Made by a program: the position numbers and the translations under genes
Shown: in pieces, positions 49,676 through 58,349 of the stretch
How positions within the stretch are numbered: position 1 is the stretch's first letter
Layout: each line of letters opens with the position of its first letter
Notes under the pieces: model-generated
The model's database searches: none
What the model saw: the letters and a program-made list of their open reading frames with translations, nothing else
What the model was told of the DNA's origin: nothing
From: LMUY01 sp965199165
GTDB taxonomy: Bacteria; Pseudomonadota; Alphaproteobacteria; Acetobacterales; Acetobacteraceae
Assembly: GCA_965199165.1 (NCBI GenBank)
Contig: OZ240681.1
Coordinates: 2,666,001 to 2,730,000, forward strand
DNA: 64,000 nucleotides
Direction: 5' to 3'

Positions 49676-51055
49676 TTAGGTCTCCCCTAAGTCCCACCAG
49701 AGGCCGGCGAAGGCGGCGATGCCCTCCCGCGCGGGAGCCATCAGCAGGTGTTCGTTCGGGCCGTGCTGCTTGCAGCCGTTGTAGCTGTGCGGGACCCATA
49801 CCAGCGGCACGCCGAGATGGTCGATGAACACGTCGCCGGGAAGGCCGCCGCCGCTGTTGGGGATGAGTTGGGGCTTGTGTCCGATCGTGCGTTCGAAGCT
49901 GGCGGCGACGCGTTGCACCCAGGGGTTGGTCGGGTCGGTGCGGCTGGCGGGCATGCGGCTGCCTGCGTGCTGGATCGCCACCTCTGGGAAGCCGGCGGCG
50001 TCCAGGTGGGCGCGCAGGGCAGGCTCGAACGCGGCGATGTCGCAATCCACCGTGTAGCGCAGCTGGCAATGGGCGCGTGCGTTGGGGGCGACGGCGTTCA
50101 CCGGGTTCTCCGGCCGGCCGGAGAGCATCGACAGCACGATGAAGCTGGTCCAGCCGTAGATCTTCTCCGCCGCCGAGAACCCCGGCTCGCCCCATTCCGG
50201 GTCGATCGTCGCCGCCTCGCCTTCCGCCCGTAGCTCCAGCCCGGCCAGCGCGTCGCGGACGGAGGCGGGCATGCCACCGGGCGGCAGGAAACCCTGCACC
50301 AGGATGCGGCCGTGCCGGTCGGCGATGGCGGCCAGGGCGTGGGCCAGCACGATCGCCGGGTCCGTGGTCATGCCGCCCCAGTTGCCGGAATGCACGCCGC
50401 CCGGCCGCGTATCCACCACCAGGTCGAAATGGAACGTGCCGCGCGTGCCGGTGGAGATGGTCAGGGTGTCGGAGGCGACGCGCGGCCCGTCCGAGGCGAT
50501 CAGCACATCCGCCTTCAGCGCCTCCGCATGGGCCGCCACGAACTCCCGCAGGCCGACCGAGCCGCGTTCCTCCGACGTCTCCAGCACCATCTTGACGTTG
50601 AAGCCGAGCTTGCCGCCGCGCTCGGCCAACACCGCCTCCAGCGCATGGAGGTTGATCGCGTGCTGCCCCTTGTTGTCGGCGGAGCCGCGGCCGTACCAGC
50701 GCCCGTCCTCCTCCGTCAGCACCCAGGGGTCGAGCCCGGCGCGCCACTGGTCCGCCAGGCCGCGCACCGTGTCGCCGTGGCCATAGGTGAACACGGTCGG
50801 GCCGGCACCCTCGATCCGTTCCGCGACGAGGATCGGGCCGAAGCCGTCGCGCGGGTTGGGGTGGATGTGCGCGGTGAAGCCCAGCCGCTCCAGCCAGGGG
50901 CTGATCGCCTGCTCCAGATAGCGCTGGAGGTCGGCCTCGTGCCCTGGGTCCTGCGAGGTGGAGGGGATGGCGACCAGCCCGGCCAGCAGGCGCTTGAACC
51001 CGCCATCGTCGAAGCCGGCCAGGGCGCGGGCGACCGCGGCGTCGCGCGAGCCCAT
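49676..51055 (-). CDS. M20/M28-type metallopeptidase (ArgE/DapE-like)
   Basis: 459 aa. TVFTYGHGDTVRGLADQWRA has the first metal His-x-Asp, YGRGSADNKGQHAINLHALE the bridging Asp, MVLETSEERGSVGL the catalytic Glu pair and PGGVHSGNWGGMTTDPA the dimer-domain His. The family cleaves dipeptides, acylated amino acids or carnosine-like compounds in the cytoplasm. Its start overlaps the TGA of the AhpD-like gene by one base, so the two form an operon, which suggests a shared catabolic role that I cannot name. Confidence 0.9.
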   Translation of the reverse strand: MGSRDAAVARALAGFDDGGFKRLLAGLVAIPSTSQDPGHEADLQRYLEQAISPWLERLGFTAHIHPNPRDGFGPILVAERIEGAGPTVFTYGHGDTVRGLADQWRAGLDPWVLTEEDGRWYGRGSADNKGQHAINLHALEAVLAERGGKLGFNVKMVLETSEERGSVGLREFVAAHAEALKADVLIASDGPRVASDTLTISTGTRGTFHFDLVVDTRPGGVHSGNWGGMTTDPAIVLAHALAAIADRHGRILVQGFLPPGGMPASVRDALAGLELRAEGEAATIDPEWGEPGFSAAEKIYGWTSFIVLSMLSGRPENPVNAVAPNARAHCQLRYTVDCDIAAFEPALRAHLDAAGFPEVAIQHAGSRMPASRTDPTNPWVQRVAASFERTIGHKPQLIPNSGGGLPGDVFIDHLGVPLVWVPHSYNGCKQHGPNEHLLMAPAREGIAAFAGLWWDLGET

Positions 51056-51636
51056 CAGCCACGCCCCCGCGCCATGTCGTGGTATTCGGCGTTGGGCATC
51101 ATGTCCACGGCGTGCGCCACCCTGTTGGTGTAGTTGAAGAACGCGGCGGTCTCCGCGATGTCGAAGATATCCTCGTCGGAGAACCCCACCTCCCGCAAGT
51201 CGTGGCGGTCCTCGGCGGTGACCTCATGCGCCGCCTCCGTCAGCAGCACGGCGAAGTCCAGCATGGCGCGCTGCCGGTCCGACAGCTCGGCGACCCGGTA
51301 GTTGAAGGCCAGCATCTCGCCCAGCTGCGGGTCGCCCGACAGCTTGCGCACCGCGGCACCGTGCGCGACCAGGCAGTAGTAGCAGCGGTTCGCCGCGGAG
51401 ACGGCGACGGCGATCATCTCCCGCTCCAGCTTGGACAGGCCGGAGGGGGCGAGCATCAGCTCGTCATAGGCGCGGATGAAGTTGCGCAGCTTGGCCGGGC
51501 GCAGCAGCCAGGCGCGCAGCACGTTGGGCACGAAGCCGAGCTTGTCGCGGCACTTGGCGAAATAGGGCTGCAGGTCTTCCGGCAGCGAGTCCTCGGAGGG
51601 TTCGTGCAGGTCCATGACGTGGGCGGGTTGGGGCAT
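51055..51636 (-). CDS. Peroxidase-related protein, AhpD/carboxymuconolactone decarboxylase fold
   Basis: 193 aa. CYYCLVAHGAAVRKLSGDP has the CxxC...H active site of AhpD-type alkylhydroperoxidases. LGFVPNVLRAWLLRPAKLRN is the usual N-terminal part of the peroxidase-related subfamily, and ETAAFFNYTNRVAHAVDMMP is the C-terminal helix. It is expected to act as a thiol-based peroxidase, with or without a lipoyl partner. It precedes and overlaps the M20 peptidase gene. Confidence 0.9.
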   Translation of the reverse strand: MPQPAHVMDLHEPSEDSLPEDLQPYFAKCRDKLGFVPNVLRAWLLRPAKLRNFIRAYDELMLAPSGLSKLEREMIAVAVSAANRCYYCLVAHGAAVRKLSGDPQLGEMLAFNYRVAELSDRQRAMLDFAVLLTEAAHEVTAEDRHDLREVGFSDEDIFDIAETAAFFNYTNRVAHAVDMMPNAEYHDMARGRG

Positions 51637-51665
51637 CGGAGGCTCCTTCCATGATCACCATCAAG

Positions 51666-51777
51666 AACCCTCTCCTCTGGGAGAGGGTAGGGTGAGGGCG
51701 GTTCCGCAGAGGCGTTCACATATGTCATGCAACCGGGTCGCGCGACGCTCACCCAACCCTCTCCCAGAGGGAGAGGG
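51666..51777. repeat. Family A repeat pair between the AhpD-like gene and cysK
   Basis: Two hairpins, near 51667-51688 (CCCTCTCCTCTGGGAGAGGG) and at 51757-51777 (CCCTCTCCC-AGA-GGGAGAGGG), lie in opposite flanking orientation (GGTGAGGG...CACCCAA). This is the same paired layout as the copies at 42874 and 57075. The second hairpin ends 10 bp after the cysK stop and could serve as its terminator. Confidence 0.8.
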
Positions 51778-51786
51778 CTGCCTTGT

Positions 51787-52701
51787 TCACGCGGGCAGGT
51801 AGTCGGGGACGGAGAGGTAGCGCTCGCCGGTGTCGTAGTTGAAGCCGAGCACCACTGCGCCCTTCGGCAGCTCCGGCAGCTTCTTGGCGATGGCGGCAAG
51901 CGTGGCGCCGGAGGAGATGCCGACCAGCACGCCCTCCACCGCGGCGGAGCGGCGGCCGAACTCGCGGGCTTCCTCCGCCTCCACCTGGATCACGCCGTCC
52001 AGCAGGGCGGTGTGCAGGTTGGCGGGGACGAAGCCGGCGCCGATGCCCTGGATCGGGTGCGGGGAGGGGGCGCCGCCGGAGATCACCGGGGATTGCGCAG
52101 GCTCCACGGCGAACACCTTCAGGCCGGGCCAGCGCTGCTTCAGCACCTGGGCGCAGCCGGTGATGTGACCGCCGGTGCCGACGCCGGTGACCAGGGCGTC
52201 GACGCCGTCCGGGAAGTCGGCGGCGATCTCTTCCGCGGTGGTGCGGACGTGGACGTCGATGTTGGCCGGGTTCTCGAACTGCTGCGGGATCCAGGCGCCT
52301 GGATGCTCGGCCGCGAGTTCCTTGGCGCGGGCGATGGCGCCGTTCATGCCCTTCTCCCGCGGCGTCAGGTCGAAGCTGGCGCCATAGGCCTGCATCAGGC
52401 GGCGGCGCTCGACGGACATGGACTCCGGCATCACGAGGACCAGCTTGTAGCCCTTCACCGCCGCGACCATGGCCAGGCCGATGCCGGTGTTGCCGGAAGT
52501 CGGCTCGATGATGGTGCCGCCGGGCTGGAGCTGGCCGCTCGCCTCCGCCGCCTCCACCATGGACAGCGCGATGCGGTCCTTGATGGATCCGCCGGGGTTG
52601 CCGCGTTCGGACTTGATCCAGACCTCGGCACCGGGGAACAGCCGGGCGAAGCGGATGTGCGGGGTGTGGCCGATGGTGTCGAGGACGCTGTTGGCCTTCA
52701 T
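51787..52701 (-). CDS. cysK: Cysteine synthase A
   Basis: 304 aa from ATG 52701 (MKANSVLD). RGNPGGSIKDRIALSMVEAA has the PLP-binding Lys, IEPTSGNTGIGLAMVAAVKG the substrate loop, TGVGTGGHITG the phosphate-binding Gly loop and ISSGATLAAIAK the Ser that contacts the PLP nitrogen. It makes L-cysteine from O-acetylserine and sulfide. No serine acetyltransferase is next to it in this window. Confidence 0.95.
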   Translation of the reverse strand: MKANSVLDTIGHTPHIRFARLFPGAEVWIKSERGNPGGSIKDRIALSMVEAAEASGQLQPGGTIIEPTSGNTGIGLAMVAAVKGYKLVLVMPESMSVERRRLMQAYGASFDLTPREKGMNGAIARAKELAAEHPGAWIPQQFENPANIDVHVRTTAEEIAADFPDGVDALVTGVGTGGHITGCAQVLKQRWPGLKVFAVEPAQSPVISGGAPSPHPIQGIGAGFVPANLHTALLDGVIQVEAEEAREFGRRSAAVEGVLVGISSGATLAAIAKKLPELPKGAVVLGFNYDTGERYLSVPDYLPA

Positions 52702-52868
52702 GCGCGCGGCTCCCAATGGTCTGGTTGGACGCAAGATGAACCGACGCGGGTTTCGTGCAAGGGCGAGCGCATGAGGACCAGGCCGAGCCGTGGCTTGGCG
52801 TGACGCGAACGACGTCCGTTCCGCTGCCTCCCTGCATCCATTAAGGTGGCATCTGGGAGGCGGCCACC

Positions 52869-54191
52869 ATGAAGATCGAGTGGGACGATTTCGTCAGCGG
52901 ACGCGCGGCTGCCCACCTCGGTCGGACGGTCCGCGTGCAGGGCTGGCTCACCCAGCCGGACCTGGCGGGGCGCCGCCTGTTGGTTGCCGAGCCACCCTGT
53001 TGTGCCGGCTGCGTCCCTGCCGTGGCGGCCGGGCGCCTGCTGGTCGCTGCGGCATGCCCGCTGGCCACCGGCGCCGCGGTGCTGGAAGGCACGCTGCACC
53101 ATGCGGCTGGCGGCTGGGGGCTGCGCGATGCGCGCGCGGTCGGCGCGGGGTTCGGCCGCCGCCGGCTGTTGGGCGCCGCTCCGCTGCTGTGCCTCGCCGC
53201 CGCGGCGCCGGCCGACGATCCGCGTGCGGTCATGGACGGCGCCGCCACGGTCGACCTGCACTCCCACGCCGGGCGCCTGCTGCGCGTGCGCAACGACGAG
53301 CCGTTCACGCCCGTCGCGGGGCCGATGCGGCAGGGTGGGCTGGCGGTCACCTGCCTCGCCATCGTGTCCGACTCGCCGACGCACAGGGTCATGGCGGACC
53401 ACCGCATCCACCCGTATCGCGACCCGGCGCCGGGCGAGCTGTACACCTACGCCCAGCGCGCCTTCGCCCGCCTGCACCGGCTGGCGCAGGAGCAGTCGCT
53501 CCCCATCGTCACCGACGCCGCCGGTCTGCACGCCGCGCGGGCGGACCGGGCGAGCGTGGTGGTGGCGGCCGAGGGCGGCGACTTCCTGGAGGGGCAGCCG
53601 GACCGGGTGGACGAGGCCTACGAGCGCTGGCAGCTGCGTCACCTGCAGCTCACGCATTACCGGGTGAACGAGCTGGGCGACATCCAGACCGAGGCGCCGG
53701 TGCATGGCGGGCTGACCGAGGCCGGCGCCGCGGTGATCCGGCGCTGCAACGCCCGCGGGGTGGTGGTGGACGTCGCGCACGGCACGCTAGACCTGGTGCG
53801 CCGCGCCGCCGCCGTGACCACCAAGCCGCTGGTGCTGTCACACACCTCGCTGACGCGGCGGCCGCGGCCGTTCACCCGGCTGATCACGCCGGAGCACGCC
53901 CAGCTGATCGCCGGGACGGGCGGGGTGATCGGCATCTGGCCGGTCGCCTCGATCTTCCCGGACATGGCAGCCCTGGCGCGCGGCATGGCCCACATGGCGG
54001 CGGTGGCGGGCATCGACCATGTCGGGCTCGGCACGGACACGATGGGGCTGGTCGGCCCGGCGACGTTCGACAGCTACGCCGACCTGCCGGGCCTGACCTC
54101 GGCGTTGCTGGCGGCCGGCTTCGGCGCGGACGACACCCGCAAGCTGCTGGGCGGCAACTACGCCCGCGTGTTCGAGGCCTGCATGGCCTGA
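52869..54191 (+). CDS. M19-type membrane dipeptidase with N-terminal extension
   Basis: 440 aa. From about residue 120 on it is a renal-dipeptidase-like enzyme: ATVDLHSHAG for the first metal site (HxH instead of the usual HxD), AAEGGDFLEG for the bridging Glu, LQLTHYRVNELGD and VLSHTSLTRRPRP for the two later His. Residues 1-94 are an unrelated beta-rich domain with CCAGC (VRVQGWLTQP; LLVAEPPCCAGCVP). Between them, residues 95-115 read like a Tat signal (FGRRRLLGAAPLLCLAAAAP). No in-frame start lies just before that segment, so the two parts seem fused. ATG 52869 has AGGCGGCC upstream. Confidence 0.82.
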   Translation: MKIEWDDFVSGRAAAHLGRTVRVQGWLTQPDLAGRRLLVAEPPCCAGCVPAVAAGRLLVAAACPLATGAAVLEGTLHHAAGGWGLRDARAVGAGFGRRRLLGAAPLLCLAAAAPADDPRAVMDGAATVDLHSHAGRLLRVRNDEPFTPVAGPMRQGGLAVTCLAIVSDSPTHRVMADHRIHPYRDPAPGELYTYAQRAFARLHRLAQEQSLPIVTDAAGLHAARADRASVVVAAEGGDFLEGQPDRVDEAYERWQLRHLQLTHYRVNELGDIQTEAPVHGGLTEAGAAVIRRCNARGVVVDVAHGTLDLVRRAAAVTTKPLVLSHTSLTRRPRPFTRLITPEHAQLIAGTGGVIGIWPVASIFPDMAALARGMAHMAAVAGIDHVGLGTDTMGLVGPATFDSYADLPGLTSALLAAGFGADDTRKLLGGNYARVFEACMA

Positions 54192-54404
54192 AAATCTCCG
54201 TGCGCCGCGGCAACCCAGCCCCCTTCCACGAAGGCTCGGCCCCAGGGCAGCCTGGTAGCCCCGCCCGAAGAGGCGGCTCGCGGTGACGGTGGTAGAGGGT
54301 CTGTTCCAATGGTGCTCTGCCTCTCGCGGCCAGCCGCGTCCGGTCTCCGGCGGCAGCGCACCCGATGCTTGCATCCCCCGCGCCGCCCCAGCATGTAGGC
54401 CACC

Positions 54405-55370
54405 GTGATCGTGCTCCTCACCGGTGTCGCGGGCTTCATCGGCTTCCACGTGGCCGAAAGGTTGCTTGCCGACGGCGTGGCGGTGATCGGCATCGACGTG
54501 TTCAACGACTACTACGACGTGGCGCTGAAGGAGGCGCGGGTCGCCCGGCTGGCCGGTCCCGGCTTCACCCTGCATCGGGCGGATGTGGCGGACCGGGCGG
54601 CGATGGAGGCGGTCGTCGCGGCCTTGCCCGGCATCACCCACGTGGTCCACCTGGCCGCGCAGGCCGGGGTCCGATACTCGATGACGAACCCGTATGCCTA
54701 CGTGCATTCCAACGTGATGGGCCACCTCGTCATGCTGGAGGCGGCGCGGGCGCTGCCGCGGCTGCGCCACCTGGTGTATGCAAGCTCGTCCTCGGTCTAC
54801 GGGTTGGGCGAGACGTTCCCGTTGGACGAGGCGGGGGAGGTGGACCGCCCCACCTCGGTCTACGCCGCGACCAAGCGGGCGGACGAGCTGATCAGCCACG
54901 CCTACGCGCATCTCTACGCGCTGCCGCAGACCGGGCTGCGGTTCTTCACCGTCTATGGGCCGTGGGGCCGGCCGGACATGGCGTATTACGGGTTCGCGCA
55001 GGCGATCGCTGCTGGGCAGCCGATCACGCTGTATGAAGGCGGGCGGCTGAAGCGGGACTTCACCTACATCGACGACATCGTCGCCGGGGTGGTCGGCGTG
55101 CTGGACCGCCCGCCGCCGCCCGGGCCGCCGCGCATCCTCAACATCGGCAACAACCGGGCCGAGCCGGTCACCCGGCTGGTGGCGCTGCTGGAGCAGTCGC
55201 TCGGCCGCACCGCCATCGTGCGGGAGGTGCCGCGGCCGGCTGCCGACGTGGTGGAGACGTGGGCCTCGGTCGACCGCATCGCCGCACTCGCCGGCTATGC
55301 GCCCACCACGCCGCTGGATGCCGGGATCCCGCGCTTCGTGGCGTGGTTCCGCCAGTATCACGGCGTGTAG
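54405..55370 (+). CDS. NAD-dependent epimerase, UDP-glucuronate 4-epimerase-like
   Basis: 321 aa, GTG start. LLTGVAGFIGFHVAERLL is the NAD-binding motif and GIDVFNDYYDVALKEARVAR is the pattern specific to UDP-glucuronate 4-epimerases (CapI/LspL type). YASSSSVYGLGETFP has the catalytic Ser/Thr region, SVYAATKRADE the YxxxK, and FFTVYGPWGRPDMAYYGFAQ is also specific. It should make UDP-galacturonate for capsule or lipopolysaccharide. It is followed after 3 bp by a second epimerase, forming a two-gene unit away from the glycosyltransferases. Confidence 0.88.
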   Translation: MIVLLTGVAGFIGFHVAERLLADGVAVIGIDVFNDYYDVALKEARVARLAGPGFTLHRADVADRAAMEAVVAALPGITHVVHLAAQAGVRYSMTNPYAYVHSNVMGHLVMLEAARALPRLRHLVYASSSSVYGLGETFPLDEAGEVDRPTSVYAATKRADELISHAYAHLYALPQTGLRFFTVYGPWGRPDMAYYGFAQAIAAGQPITLYEGGRLKRDFTYIDDIVAGVVGVLDRPPPPGPPRILNIGNNRAEPVTRLVALLEQSLGRTAIVREVPRPAADVVETWASVDRIAALAGYAPTTPLDAGIPRFVAWFRQYHGV

Positions 55371-55373
55371 GCA

Positions 55374-56291
55374 GTGGCGGTCTACCTGGTCACGGGCGGA
55401 TGCGGCTTCATCGGGTCGCACCTGGCGGATGCCCTGGTGGCCGCCGGACATGGCGTGCGGGTGCTGGACGACCTGTCGACCGGAATGGCGGAGAACCTGC
55501 CGGCGGCTGCGGACCTGCTGCAGGGCTCGGTGGCGGATGCGGCCTCCGTGCGGGCCGCGGTGGATGGCATCGATGGGTGCTTCCATCTGGCGGCGATCGC
55601 CTCCGTGCAGCGATCGGAGGATGACCTGCTTGGCACCCACCGGACCAACCTCGGCGGAACGCTCACGCTGCTGGACGCGCTTGCCCGGCAGGGTGGGCAG
55701 GTGCCGTTCGTCTATGCCTCCTCCGCCGCGGTGTACGGCGACTGCCCGGTGTCGCCGATCGGCGAGGACGCGCCCAAGCAGCCGCAATCCGCCTATGGCG
55801 CCGACAAATACGCCGGCGAGCTGCATGCGGCCGTCGCAACCGCCACGCGGGGCATCCCCAGCACGGGGCTGCGGTTCTTCAACGTGTATGGTCCGCGGCA
55901 GCGGCCGGACTCGCCCTATTCCGGCGTGGTGTCCATCTTCGCGGACCGGATCGCCCGTGGGCTGGGCGTGACCGTCTTCGGCGATGGCGGGCAAACGCGG
56001 GACCTGGTGCATGTGTCCGACGTGGTGGCGGCGCTGCTGCAGGCCATGCAGCGCCGCCTGCCCGGCGCGCCGGTGTTCAACGTCTGCACCGGCCAGGCGA
56101 TCTCCGTCGTGGACTTGGCCGCCGCCATCGGGGCCTTGCACAGGGTGACGCCGGCGATCGCCAAAGGGCCACCGCGCGTAGGTGAAATCCGTCATTCCGT
56201 CGGGGATCCGGTCCGTGCCCGGGCTGCGCTGCGGCTGGGCGAGCCCGTCCCTCTCGCCGCCGGGTTGCGCCGCCTCCTGTTGCCCAGCTAG
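55374..56291 (+). CDS. NAD-dependent epimerase/dehydratase, UDP-glucose 4-epimerase-like
   Basis: 305 aa, GTG start 3 bp after the previous stop. LVTGGCGFIGSHLADALVAA is the NAD-binding loop, YASSAAVYGDCPVSPIGEDA the Ser region, SAYGADKYAGE the YxxxK, and FFNVYGPRQRPDSPYSGVVS the substrate loop. It belongs to the extended SDR group of UDP-glucose/UDP-N-acetylglucosamine 4-epimerases. Together with the upstream enzyme it probably supplies nucleotide sugars for surface glycans. Its stop overlaps the end of the convergent cbiB gene by four bases. Confidence 0.87.
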   Translation: MAVYLVTGGCGFIGSHLADALVAAGHGVRVLDDLSTGMAENLPAAADLLQGSVADAASVRAAVDGIDGCFHLAAIASVQRSEDDLLGTHRTNLGGTLTLLDALARQGGQVPFVYASSAAVYGDCPVSPIGEDAPKQPQSAYGADKYAGELHAAVATATRGIPSTGLRFFNVYGPRQRPDSPYSGVVSIFADRIARGLGVTVFGDGGQTRDLVHVSDVVAALLQAMQRRLPGAPVFNVCTGQAISVVDLAAAIGALHRVTPAIAKGPPRVGEIRHSVGDPVRARAALRLGEPVPLAAGLRRLLLPS

Positions 56292-57352
56292 GCGAGCAGT
56301 GCCGCGGCGCAGGCCCACAGCAGCGCACAGGCCCGGCGATAGAGTGCCAGGCTGCGACGGATGTCCGCAGGGCCCGCGTCTGGCCTGCCATCGCCCATCC
56401 AGTGGTCCTCCACGCGCACGTCGCCATAGACCCGCGGCCCGGCCAGCCGGAGACCGAGCGCACCGGCCATCGCGGCCTCGGGCCAGCCGGCATTTGGCGA
56501 GCGGTGGTGCCGGGCATCCCGCCACACGGCCCGGAGCGCCGCGCGGACTCCGCGCCCGCCGGCCATCGCCAGCAGCAATGCGGCCAGGCGGGAGGCGGGA
56601 AGATTGACGACGTCGTCCAGCCGGGCCGCCGCCCAGCCGAACGCCGCGTGGCGCGGGGTGCGGTGGCCGATCATGCTGTCGGCGGTATTCACCGCCTTGT
56701 AGAGCGCGACGCCGGGCAGGCCGAACAGGGCGCACCACAGCGCCGGCGCCACGATGCCGTCGGAGAAGTTCTCCGCCAGGCTCTCGATCGCGGCGCGGGC
56801 GACGCCGGCGGCATCCAGGGTGTCCGGGTTCCGTCCCACGATGTGGGACACCGCGAAACGGCCTTCCGGCAGGCCACGGTCCAGCCCGTCCGCCACTGCT
56901 GCGACATGCTGCCAAAGGCTGCGTTGGGCGAGGAGGCTGGACGCGATGACGGCCAGCAGGGCAACGGCCCAGGGTTGGGGCAACCAATGCAGCGCCGCCG
57001 CCTGGATGATCCAGGCGGGACACCCGACGAGGGCCAGCAGGGCCACTAGTGCCAGGATGCCCCGTAGCCGCCCGTTCTTCTCCCTCTCCTTCTGGGAGAG
57101 GGCCGGGGTGAGGGCGCCGCCATCGACCAGGACCCCAGCGTTGCGGGCGCCGCCCTCACCCTGCCCTCTCCCAGAGGAAGAGGGTTTGCTGCCAGCGGCG
57201 GGATGGTTGAGCGTGCGGTCGAGCCATGCGATGGCTGCGCCGGCCCACATCACGGGGTGGCCGATGCGGCGCAACGCCCCGCCCGGGTAGCCGAAAGTCG
57301 CCTCGATCAGCAACGCGCCGAGGGTGACCAGCAGGGTATCGGGTGTCAGCAC
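56288..57352 (-). CDS. cbiB: Adenosylcobinamide-phosphate synthase with in-frame repeat insertion
   Basis: 354 aa from GTG 57352 (VLTPDTLLVTLGALLIEATF). It is a membrane protein of the CbiB/CobD type: GYPGGALRRIGHPVMWAGAA near the start, IVGRNPDTLDAAGVARAAIE with SLAENFSDGIVAPALW as the signature, then GLPGVALYKAVNTADSMIGH and WPEAAMAGALGLRLAGPRVY. It attaches the aminopropanol arm to adenosylcobyric acid. About 37-40 residues (SSSGRGQGEGG to TPALSQKEREKN) near residue 60 come from a family A repeat inserted in frame in a loop after the first helix. The rest is intact, so function may be kept. Confidence 0.9.
   Translation of the reverse strand: MLTPDTLLVTLGALLIEATFGYPGGALRRIGHPVMWAGAAIAWLDRTLNHPAAGSKPSSSGRGQGEGGARNAGVLVDGGALTPALSQKEREKNGRLRGILALVALLALVGCPAWIIQAAALHWLPQPWAVALLAVIASSLLAQRSLWQHVAAVADGLDRGLPEGRFAVSHIVGRNPDTLDAAGVARAAIESLAENFSDGIVAPALWCALFGLPGVALYKAVNTADSMIGHRTPRHAAFGWAAARLDDVVNLPASRLAALLLAMAGGRGVRAALRAVWRDARHHRSPNAGWPEAAMAGALGLRLAGPRVYGDVRVEDHWMGDGRPDAGPADIRRSLALYRRACALLWACAAALLA
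57075..57185. repeat. Family A repeat inside cbiB
   Basis: TTCTTCTCCCTCTCCTTCTG begins at 57075 and continues GGAGAGGGCCGGGGTGAGGG. The reversed arm (CGCCCTCACCCTGCCCTCTC, then CCAGAGGAAGAGGG) lies at about 57150-57184. Total is about 111 bp, a multiple of three, so cbiB stays open. The translated arms (LTPALSQKERE) are a known hallmark of this repeat type in proteins. Confidence 0.85.
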
Positions 57353-57367
57353 GGGCAGGGGGTTAGC

Positions 57368-58342
57368 ATGGGGGCATCGGTCGCGCATGGGGGCGGGCTG
57401 ATCGCGGCGCAGCGGCAGTTCCCGGACGCGCCGCAGCCTTGGCTGGACCTATCCACTGGGATCAACCCGGTCGCCTACCCCCTGCCGCCCGTCCCCGCCG
57501 ACCGGATGGCCCGCCTGCCGGAACCGGAGCAGGTAGCCGCGCTTGAGGCGGCCGCTGCGCACGCCTATGGCGTCCACGACGCGGCAGCCGTCGTCGCAGC
57601 CCCTGGCACGCAGGCGCTGATCCACCTGCTGCCGCGGTTGCGCCCGCCGGGCACGGTGGCGGTGGTGTCCCCCACCTATGCCGAGCACCGTGCCGCCTGG
57701 GAGCTTGCCGGCCACGCCGTCGCGGACGTATCGGACCCGCAGGCGGCCGCCGTGGTGGTCGTGGTGCGGCCCAACAACCCGGATGGCTGCGTCCTGCCGG
57801 CCCCGGCGTTGCTGTCTCTCGCCGACCGGCTGGCGGCGCAGGCCGGCCTCCTGGTGGTGGATGAGGCGTTCGCGGATTTCGAGGGATGCAGCCTGGCGCC
57901 GTCCCTGCGACCGGGTCTGCTGATCCTGCGTTCCTTCGGCAAGGCGTATGGGCTGGCCGGGTTGCGGCTGGGCTTCGCCCTCGCCTCCCCGGACCTGGCA
58001 GGCACGCTGCGTCAGGCGCTTGGCCCATGGGCGGTGAGCGGGCCCGCCATCTGGGCCGGGCTGCCCGCGCTGGCAGACGGTGGTTGGGCTGCATCCGCCG
58101 CCACCCGGCTGGCGGCGGATGCCGCCCGGCTGGATGGTATCCTGGCCTGCGCCGGATGCCGGGTGGTCGGCGGCACCCGGCTGTTCCGGCTGGCCGACCA
58201 TGCGGACGGGCCGGCCCTCGCGGACCGGCTGGGACGTGCCGGCATCCTGGTCCGCCGGTTTGCCGAGGCGCCCACGCGCCTGCGTTTCGGCCTGCCGGGC
58301 ACGGAGGTGGACTGGACCCGGCTGCACGCCGCCCTCGGGTGA
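57368..58342 (+). CDS. cobD: Threonine-phosphate decarboxylase (CobD/CobC type)
   Basis: 324 aa, ATG 57368. LDLSTGINPVAYPLPPVPAD is the N-terminal signature of this PLP enzyme. VVRPNNPDG is the NNP loop, LLVVDEAFADFEG the PLP Asp, and ILRSFGKAYGLAGLRLGFAL has the Schiff-base Lys. It makes aminopropanol phosphate, the arm attached by CbiB. The two genes are divergent with only 15 bp between starts, so they share a promoter region. No riboswitch can fit in that gap. Confidence 0.92.
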   Translation: MGASVAHGGGLIAAQRQFPDAPQPWLDLSTGINPVAYPLPPVPADRMARLPEPEQVAALEAAAAHAYGVHDAAAVVAAPGTQALIHLLPRLRPPGTVAVVSPTYAEHRAAWELAGHAVADVSDPQAAAVVVVVRPNNPDGCVLPAPALLSLADRLAAQAGLLVVDEAFADFEGCSLAPSLRPGLLILRSFGKAYGLAGLRLGFALASPDLAGTLRQALGPWAVSGPAIWAGLPALADGGWAASAATRLAADAARLDGILACAGCRVVGGTRLFRLADHADGPALADRLGRAGILVRRFAEAPTRLRFGLPGTEVDWTRLHAALG

Positions 58343-58349
58343 TCGGAGG

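Noticed and set aside
57353..57367. Cobalamin riboswitch ahead of cbiB or cobD
   Set aside because: Only 15 bp separates the two divergent starts, far too short for a B12 riboswitch.
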